Shown: one piece after another, positions 57,156 through 64,000 of the stretch
Layout: each line of letters begins with the position of its first letter
How positions within the stretch are numbered: position 1 is the first letter of the stretch
Assembly (NCBI GenBank): GCA_003049465.1
Contig: PYSS01000036.1
Coordinates: forward strand, 220,551-284,550
Length of the DNA: 64,000 nt
Origin: Magnaporthiopsis rhizophila
Taxonomy: Eukaryota > Ascomycota > Sordariomycetes > Magnaporthales > Magnaporthaceae
Direction of reading: 5' to 3'
Notes under the pieces: generated by a model
The model's database searches: none
The model's input: the letters and a program-made list of their open reading frames with translations, nothing else
What the model was told of the DNA's origin: nothing
Translations under genes and position numbers: made by a program

Positions 57156-57731
57156 GGCAAACGCGCTTAACGGACGGGGACAACAAAACAGGAAAAAGGA
57201 AAGAAATCAGGAAAAAAGGGCAAGTGTTGAAGCACACCTTTGGAAATTCTACGTTTGAGGAAAAGATGGCCGTAAAGACCCCAAGGTACGCCCGAGGCGC
57301 AAGCCAAATGGCTTCCGCTAAAGGGAAAAAAAAAAGAGGAAAAAAAGAAAGAAAAAAAAAAAAAAACGCAGACTCGCGACCAGTGGCTAGCGGCAATGTG
57401 GCTGGCTAACAACCAATAGCTAGCAGACAAGACAGCATCACTGCGCCCGAACCTCAGCCCCGAACCAGGCATTATCTCCTGATTGGGAGGCATGGGTCAC
57501 GTTGCTGCCTGGGCTCCAAACACGGTTTGGATCGTGTGGTGGGACACCCTAACTGCGAATATTCCTAGTGCGGCTGAAAGGGTGTCGACTTCCGCCATCC
57601 ATCCCCGCTCCACACACCTCCCAACAACAAAACGCGAAAGCATACCCAAAGCGAAGAACAACACTAGTACGGTGCTTTGAAGTAAACGAGACGGGGAGAA
57701 GTTAGAGTGATAACCCTACCAACCGGAAACC
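57156..57731. promoter_or_regulatory. shared divergent promoter region, 576 bp
   Basis: Lies between the start codons of the giant DUF3638 gene (minus) and the DUF6606-HET gene (plus). CCAAT at 57413-57417 and its reverse complement ATTGG at 57482-57486 could serve both directions. Purine-rich tract at 57,327-57,366. No reading frame of note. Bidirectional control is inference. Confidence 0.5.
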
Positions 57732-58459
57732 ATGGCTAGTAGTAGCAGACTCGGTTGGCCCGAGGAAGAAAACGGGACGCCGCCCATCCCGATGATGGAC
57801 GATCCTCTATACTTCGTAATCCGCCACATTTTCCTACCTCCGAAGCTTCCGAATCCCCTCAGCAGCAGTGTCCCAGATGAACGGAGTCTTCTGGAGGTGG
57901 TCCACCAGTCCCTGGAGCGGTTTCGCGGGTGCCTCGACGCCACGCAGATCCCGGCGCTCGATCGCTGCGTCCGGATGGTGCAGTGCTCGATGGACGTTGA
58001 GAAAGAGGCAAAGCCACCGCCAGTCTTGAGTGCGGATGTCCGCGGACGGCAGATTGTTAATCTCGGGGATAATGGTGCGGGCTCTCTCTTTCAAGCCTCA
58101 AGGTACCCATGATGAGCGAGCACGAGCGGCAGAGCATGGCAAAGGTTATGAGCTGAATGGAAACGTGAAATCTTAGATTGTCTAGCGATGCCCGTTTACA
58201 ACCAGAATGCTGGCCTCCTCATCACCCGAGTGGGCGCCGATATGCTGTTCGAGGCACTGGAGCTTCTCGCCCCCGACAACGTCGTCGCCGGCTGCGAGGG
58301 GCGGCTCCGCCGCTCCTTCCCCAGCCGCGCCGTGGTCGTCGCCCGGAACCTGGTAATCGACCCTGCATTTCTGCAACCATTCTTGAAGGCCCTCGGCGCT
58401 CTGGGACTAGATGTGCCGAGGCGGCTTGATGGTTATACGGACTCCGAGAAACCTGTAAG

Positions 58460-58507
<48 letters not shown>

Positions 58508-61500
58508 TGCTCCGCGGCAGCCTGGCGAAAAACTGACGCGGCGCGCATGATGACCATCTAGGGAAACCCGAGGCTGGTTAATGACATGATTATGGGTGTG
58601 TTGCGCGGCATGGGCCGTAGTCTCACGGATGAACACGCGCGCATATACAAGCACAGCAGAGAGGAAGTTCTTCAGGAAATCTGGGCAACATCCTCGCGTG
58701 TAGACACTGGCTACCGGGCCGAGTCTTACTTTTCGTACATGCCATCACCCTCACCACCCCAAATCGTCCGGTTGCCCGACATTTACCCCCGGCCCAACTC
58801 ACCACTCCCACCACCCCAAATTATGGCACTGCCGCCCTTCCCACACCAAATCATCCCACCGCCAATCCTCCCCGAGGGCGAGACTCAGTTCCGGCGCAGC
58901 CCACCACCTTCACCAGTCCCAGTCACCCCCGAGGACGGGATTCGGTTCTGGCGCGACTCACCATCCTTACCACCTCAAACCATCCCACCACCAATCGTCC
59001 CCGAGGACGAGACTCGGTTCTGTCCCGACTTACCACCCTCACCACCCCCAATCATCCCCGAGGACGAGACTCAGTCCGGACGCAGCTCACCAGCCTCGCC
59101 ATTCTCAATCATCCCCGTGGAGACGACAGTCCGGCACAGCTCACCACCTTCACCACCCCGATTTAGGCCGCAACACCCACCACTTCCAATCACACCACCT
59201 TCAATCACCCCACCACGATTGCAACGAGTCCCCGAGGGCGAGACTGGGTTCTGGCGCAGGTCACCACTGTGGCTGCTAACCAGAGTGGCTTTACAGCTTA
59301 CGCTACATCGCTCTGCGAGACAACGCAAGGGCGAGGGCGGCGGCAGCGGCTACAAAAACCATGCCCATCGTCACGGGCGGCCTCTCTACAAGGCGTTCAT
59401 GGCCTTCCTCATGAGTTGCGTTCTCGAGAGAGCAGCGGACGAGCACATGCCCCACGACCTCTTATTTTTCATGAAGGCCAAAATCGCTGGGCGAGTTTTG
59501 AAGTTGGGACCAGCGGCCGTAAAAGAGGCCTGGTACCGCTTCCCACGTGAGGTGCTGCGCCGTGTCGACGATATACTCACCGAGCGCTGGGATGCGACCC
59601 AGTCGCTCGACACGAAGGCGCTACCGCTTGGCGGCCTCTCTAAGCTCAACTTTGTCCGAGACACCCAGTCGACCCTCGGCAAGCTGAAGACGCACTTGGC
59701 GTCGATCGAGCAGAGAAGGCCCGCCGAGGCCCTAGACGACGACGTGAGCGTCCACAATCATCCTTTCCGTCGAATCGAGATGACCGAGACACCGAGTGAC
59801 GCTTTCGGCGGCGATGAGGATCTCCGCTTCTTTGAGCTCTTCGCTGTCGAGAACTGGGTCGAGAACCATACGCAGTTGGGGAGCTGTGCCCTAACTGCGG
59901 CGGACGGGAAAGACGACGGCGCCGCCGTGGTGCGCAGCCAGGACACATGGTCTAGGGGCGACGGCGGCGGCGGCGGGACGGACCAGAGGGGATCGGAAGG
60001 CCTCGCCCATGCTCTTTTTGGTAGCCAGTCCGAGGACGGCAGCAGGTGGCTGCGGTTCGTGGACAACACGTTCGCCAAGACGTTCTTGGCTGAAGGCCGG
60101 GCGGCAGCCGAGAAATGCCCACAACCGTCGCCGCCTAGGCTGTGCGACCGGTGCAGCGCGCTCCGGCTCCACGACGAGGGCTTCGAGTTCTTGTTCAGCC
60201 CACTCGAGAAATCCGACAACTGCGACCTCTGCAAGATTATATATCCGGCCGTCTGGCCGAGTGGGATAGCGTCCAGTCGGCCCGTCAGAGTGCGCAGAGA
60301 AGGGACAAACCTTTGGGCCGACGGGGAGAATCGACCCGTGCTGAGGCTGTGCGCCGGGCCTGAGTGGGAAGGTGATGATGATGATGATGATGATGACACG
60401 GTTCAGATTGGACTACCACAGCTCTTGGAGAGGCGCGCTAATCCCATGTACAACCGGCTGCTTCGCAGCTGGTTGCAGCTCTGCGATGACAGCCACCAGT
60501 CCAAATTCGGCTGTCACACCGAGTCCCAGACTGCCCTGCCGACCAGGGTGATCGATGTCGGGGAGGACGGAAACGAGAATCCGGGTCTTTTGCGTCTCGT
60601 GTGCACCAAGGCATCGGACCGGGGCCGGTACGTAGCCCTTTCCCACCGCTGGGGCAAGCCGGGCGAGGAGACGAGGCGCAACTGCACCTTTGAAGCCAAC
60701 CTCGACCGGCGCTGCCGGCGTATTGACCTGGCCAAGCTCGGCAAGACATTTCAAGACGCCGTCGTCATCACGCGCGCCATCGGCCAGCGCTATCTCTGGA
60801 TCGACTCTCTGTGCATCGTGCAGGACGACGACGAGGATTTGGAAAGGGAATTCAAGCGCATGGAAACCGTCTTCTCGTTGGCGTACTGCGTCATCGCCGC
60901 CACGGCCGCCGAGGGGCCAGACACGGGGTTCCTGAAGTTGCGGCCGCCGACCCGGTCCGTCGCGTTGCCCGCGCCGTCGTCGTCGGGCCCTCCGCTGTAT
61001 ATATGCGCGGCAGTCGACGACTTCCACGGCGATGTTGAGAACGCCAGCCTCAACCGCCGCGGTTGGGTCCTACAGGAGCGGGCGCTGGCGCGGCGGACCA
61101 TCCACTTCAGCGCCGGCCAAACGTACTGGGAGTGCGGCCGCGGCATCCACTGCGAGAGCCTATCGATGTTGAACAAGTGTGTTGCTCTATCCATCCCTTC
61201 CCCCCTTCTCGTCTGCCTTTACACTCCACTGACGAACCCCCGGTACCTATTCCAGCCAAGAAGCCAGGTTCCTTGGAGACCCGCAGTTTCCCAAGCTCGC
61301 CTTGGAGCAGGCGACGGCCGACAACGCACGGCACCGCGTTTTCCAGGCCATCTTCAAGACGTACTCGCGGCTGGAGCTCACGCACGCCACCGACCGGCCG
61401 AACGCCGTCGCCGGCGTGGAGCGCCGCCTGGCCCAAGAGATGGCGTCGCGTGTCGCCTTTGGCGTTTTTGACCGCGTCGAATACGAGTACCTCCATCGCA

Positions 61501-61997
61501 GCCTCCTGTGGCGGCGGGCGGGCGACTCGCTCCTCCAGTGGATCAATTATCCGCCGCGCCGACATGTCGTGCCGACGTGGTCGTGGATGGCGCACATGGG
61601 ACCCATCGACTACGTACACGTGGCGCCGCCGAACAAGGTCGAATGGAACCGCGACATCTCTTTAAAGATCACCACCGGCACGGCGGGCCCGGGCGAGCTG
61701 ACAGCGCCCGTTACGGCCTTCACGGACGAGATGCTGTTCAGCCAACGTCTGCTCGTCCTGGACACCTGCCGCATGGCCGATGTCCGGAACCTAAAGTGTA
61801 TCGTGGTCGGTAAGGAGCTGCCGTCGCCGTCGGAGAGCCAGCAGCTCCGGGGGGACGAAGCGTATTACATTCTGGTTGTCTCGCCGGCGGCGCAGACGAC
61901 GGATGCGAGCATCCAGTACCAAAGACTCGGCGTCGCCACTGTTCGCAAGGCTCATTTGGCGTTGGATCGCGGAACCGAGCGGGCTCATGTCATCTGA
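57732..61997 (+). CDS. DUF6606-HET fusion protein
   Basis: Four exons: 57732..58074, 58186..58454, 58562..61176 and 61256..61997 (introns 111, 107 and 79 nt) give 1,322 residues. Residues 12-640 form the DUF6606 module normally at the head of DUF3638 giants: IRHIFLPPKLP, QNAGLLITRVGADMLFEALE, GNPRLVNDMIMGVLRGMG, FWRRSPLWLLTRVALQL, AMAFLMS-type helices (AFMAFLMSCVLERAA), ending FFELFAVENWVENHTQ. A Pro-rich repeat insert occupies about 266-430. Residues 732-1045 are a HET unit: CDRC and CDLC cysteine pairs, YVALSHRWG at 894, LWIDSLCIVQDD at 949, RRGWVLQERAL at 1036, QTYWEC. A further helical tail follows (RFLGDPQFPKLALEQATADN joined across the last intron). HET proteins trigger heterokaryon incompatibility. 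Exon 3 runs without stop through both modules and has no in-frame ATG between 59,870 and the CDRC motif, so a true fusion is likely. Confidence 0.8.
58461..58505. repeat. (CA)n microsatellite in intron 2 of the DUF6606-HET gene
   Basis: About 22 CA units beginning six bases after the donor GT. Length changes could affect splicing. Confidence 0.92.
58745..59235 (+). repeat. degenerate Pro-rich coding repeats
   Basis: About 30-residue units ending in PEGETQF, PEDGIRF, PEDETRF or PEDETQ and followed by an Arg/Ser-Pro stretch. They resemble the single conserved PEGETGFWRRSP element that ends the block, suggesting local duplication of that element. Confidence 0.7.
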
Positions 61998-62380
61998 TGT
62001 TTCGAGGGCTGACTGCCTGTATTGGCTCTTCTAAAAATACCTCTTTAGGGAAGCTGGTGGGATCAAGGTGTATATAGCATAGAGGGTGCTAAGGAAACAT
62101 GTGCCTTTCCAACTCTCAATGTTTGCGCGGCTCGAAAGCATCGGGGTGTAATTATAATATCCCAACCCAGCGAGCTCGCGGCACTTGCATCAACGCCGGC
62201 TAATCGCTTCTAGTGCCAGCGCGCCCTCAGCGGCAGCGTCAGCGGCAGCGTCAGCGGCTCCCCCTCCTTTTTCCAAGCCCTATGGGCCAGCTTAACCTAG
62301 GCTTCCCTGAACTGCTAGTTGGTGTCGCCTCGAGTCGCCACTTCTGGTGTAGCCCTCCAACTAATCTTGGTAGTAGCTAC
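61998..62380. other. spacer between the HET-fusion gene and the RPA12-like gene (convergent)
   Basis: Shared 3' flank. Contains a short AGCGGC/GTCAGC triplet repeat near 62,228. No gene seen. Confidence 0.6.
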
Positions 62381-62842
62381 CTAGTTGTTCTCTTTATACC
62401 TAAAAGGCAAGTCAGGATTACGCACTGGAAACCACTCTGGACAGCCTCTCGAATCCCACCTCTTCTTGCACGCCAGGCAAAAGTAAAACACGGTGCTTCC
62501 CTAGTCCGCACCCCGGGTTTGCAGCGTCGTGTACCGGACCTCTGTCGCGTCGCAGAACCGGCAGTCCTCTTCAATGCTCGCCCAGTTGGCCTCGCTGCTG
62601 AGCGTCTTGTCTTGGGTGAGCAACGGGGCGGTGGAGTTCTTCCAAGTCGTTATGGTGACCTCGCCGATCAGCGTGTCTTGTTTAAAGAATCAGTCTGGAC
62701 CTTAGGTAGTACTGCAACAACACGATTCTCAAAAAAGAGAGGCCTTACTCTGGTTCGTCTTTCCGCAGCAGTCGCATCGGACCTTTCGGTCGGCGGTGAC
62801 GGGCAAGGTGTCGCCGCAGTCGCCGCAGAACTGGATTGCCAT
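62381..62842 (-). pseudogene. RPA12-like RNA polymerase I subunit with a nonsense codon at the catalytic Glu
   Basis: RPA12/A12.2 assists Pol I in RNA cleavage and termination. Three exons can be read: 62842..62749, 62676..62460 and 62399..62381 (introns 72 and 60 nt, all consensus). They give 109 codons. The N-terminal zinc ribbon is intact (Cys6, Cys9, Cys23, Cys26: CGDC and CDCC). The C-terminal TFIIS-type ribbon has Cys70, Cys73, Cys98 and Cys101, with RYTTLQTRGAD before and GSTVFYFCLAC after codon 90. Codon 90 is TAG (62503..62501) where the family has the Glu of the Asp-Glu acidic hairpin; GAG to TAG is one change. The last intron joins KKR to YKENN, the family C-terminus. If real, the product stops at 89 residues and lacks cleavage activity. 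Alternatively a base error. Confidence 0.78.
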
Positions 62843-64000
62843 ATCGCAGAGACGTGTCTACAGACGGTGCGTTGAGTGGCGTCTTTTTTTGCCGGACCTA
62901 GGTATAAGTTCCTACAGGCACGCACTCGACGTACTCAATTGGAGATAGAAGTCCAGCCAGTCCAGAGAGCAACGAATTCTAGGCAGGTACCTGTGCTCGA
63001 TTGCGTTGTTGTTTCTCCCCGCCTGTGCGATAGGGAAACACGTGCCGATACTAACTTGTGGCTGCCTGATAGGCGACCGCGTGCGCGGTTCTTCTTCGTG
63101 AAGATGGCTAACATTCCCGTGGCGGAATTTACATTGAGGAGATACCACGATTTCGTCAGAACTCTTTCACGCCGCATTAACAAGGAGGCCCTTTGCTGCC
63201 AGCCTCCACCACCCCTGTCGAGTACCTATTTTGGTGGTGCCATCCCATCCTAAAATCTAGCCGGGGAACGATAGCCCTGGCTGCTGCCGCATAGGATTAA
63301 TGCGGTACAAAATAGGACGAGACTGTAGTCCCATTCCCTGCCTCAAATACTTACCATAATCCCCTTCATCATCACAGCCCCTTTACGAACAAACACAGAG
63401 TCGATCTAGCCGCTTCAGGCCTTGTCCACCGATATCCCCAACATTAGCTGACATACGTGTTAAGTGTGGTGTAAAAGGACCTCGCGCTTCCGGCGAGAAT
63501 ACAGTCGTTCATGCCCTCAACGGCAGGCGAACAGCCAGCATGCTGCGAGGCCATCGTGGCCGTATCCCTCTGCTTCAAATGCTCGAGAAAGCCAAGGTGC
63601 TGGCATCCGAACGTTGGAAGTCGGCACGAGTCGCCTGCGAGATCTCGCAGCCCTGGAAGGCGCCGACTCAGGGATGATCGAGGCCACGCTCCGTACGATG
63701 CGGACAGGAACCCGGTGACGTTTGGGGTGCCCGGACTGATGACGACTCTGGAAGGCTGACGATCACGTCACTGGAGGAGACAATCGACAGGAACCACGAT
63801 CGTGCCTGGGATCTCGCAGGGATCGGCAAGATTGTGTTGCTTCGTATTTGGGGACGACCCATCGCGCGCAAGGGCCACAGCGTATCTCGCCAAGGTTAGC
63901 CTCTGGGATTTGTAGCGATACGTACCTAGGTATACATCACTTATACGAGCATCTCCAATCCACAGATCTTCCAGACCACTCTTTTCTTTCCCTTCATCCC
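62843..64000. other. right-edge region, no gene recognised
   Basis: Upstream of the RPA12-like gene and then unassigned sequence. A plus-strand frame around 63464-63718 and a short ATG frame at 63104 (MANIPVAEFTLRRYHDFV) have no recognisable homology; one could be an exon of a gene that continues to the right. Confidence 0.4.

Noticed and set aside
58103..58185. alternative donor at 58103 for intron 1 of the DUF6606-HET gene
   Set aside because: No nearby acceptor restores the frame of exon 2; the donor at 58075 does and keeps the QNAGLLITR block in frame.
60009..60269. separate short gene start in the DUF6606-HET linker
   Set aside because: The ATG at 60009 is in a different frame from the HET domain, so it cannot start an independent HET protein.
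62213..62875. plus-strand 220-codon frame opposite the RPA12-like gene
   Set aside because: It is the antisense of the RPA12-like exons; the minus strand has splice signals and zinc ribbons, the plus strand has neither.

Overview
The window looks like nuclear DNA of a filamentous ascomycete, most likely a Sordariomycete. Genes have short introns (60-164 nt) with GTRNGT donors and CT/T-rich acceptors. Coding sequence is GC-rich with long Ala/Ser/Thr/Gln low-complexity tracts, leaders are pyrimidine-rich, and several families are typical of this group: a CYS-3 bZIP factor, a CAP20/perilipin-like protein, HET and NACHT genes, DUF3632 and DUF3638. I cannot name the species. Exon boundaries were assigned by eye from splice consensus, reading frame and recalled family conservation; nothing was searched against a database.

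Bases 1-40,000 are mostly core genes. In order: the 3' end of a small conserved fungal gene; cys-3 (minus strand) with an unusually long intron; a CHL4/CENP-N kinetochore gene; a 6.4-kb gap; a three-exon DENN-domain gene; an intron-containing tRNA-Arg(UCU); a BCD1-like zf-HIT gene; a 4.2-kb gap; a CAP20/perilipin-like gene; a pirin gene with a possible membrane anchor; a stomatin/SPFH gene; a LENG1-like CIR_N gene convergent with a conserved hypothetical gene; a sulfotransferase-HAD fusion; and a multi-pass membrane protein of unknown function.

Bases 40,000-64,000 are more accessory in character. They hold a decayed NACHT/STAND (fungal NLR-like) gene whose NTPase core is missing, a secreted RNase T1-family protein with one altered active-site residue, and a DUF3632 gene. 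Next comes the main discovery: a divergent pair made of a 2,871-residue DUF3638/DUF3645 helicase-like ATPase (minus) and a 1,322-residue protein (plus). The second protein carries the DUF6606 module normally found at the N-terminus of that same giant, fused in frame to a complete HET (heterokaryon-incompatibility) domain. The two halves together reconstitute the usual single giant protein, split at one point, so they may act as partners from a shared 577-bp promoter. The window ends with an RPA12-like RNA polymerase I subunit gene whose catalytic Glu codon is a TAG stop.

Assembly weak points are runs of N inside a poly-A tract at 23.4 kb, at the end of a (CT)n tract at 45.6 kb, and inside a poly-A tract at 48.3 kb.
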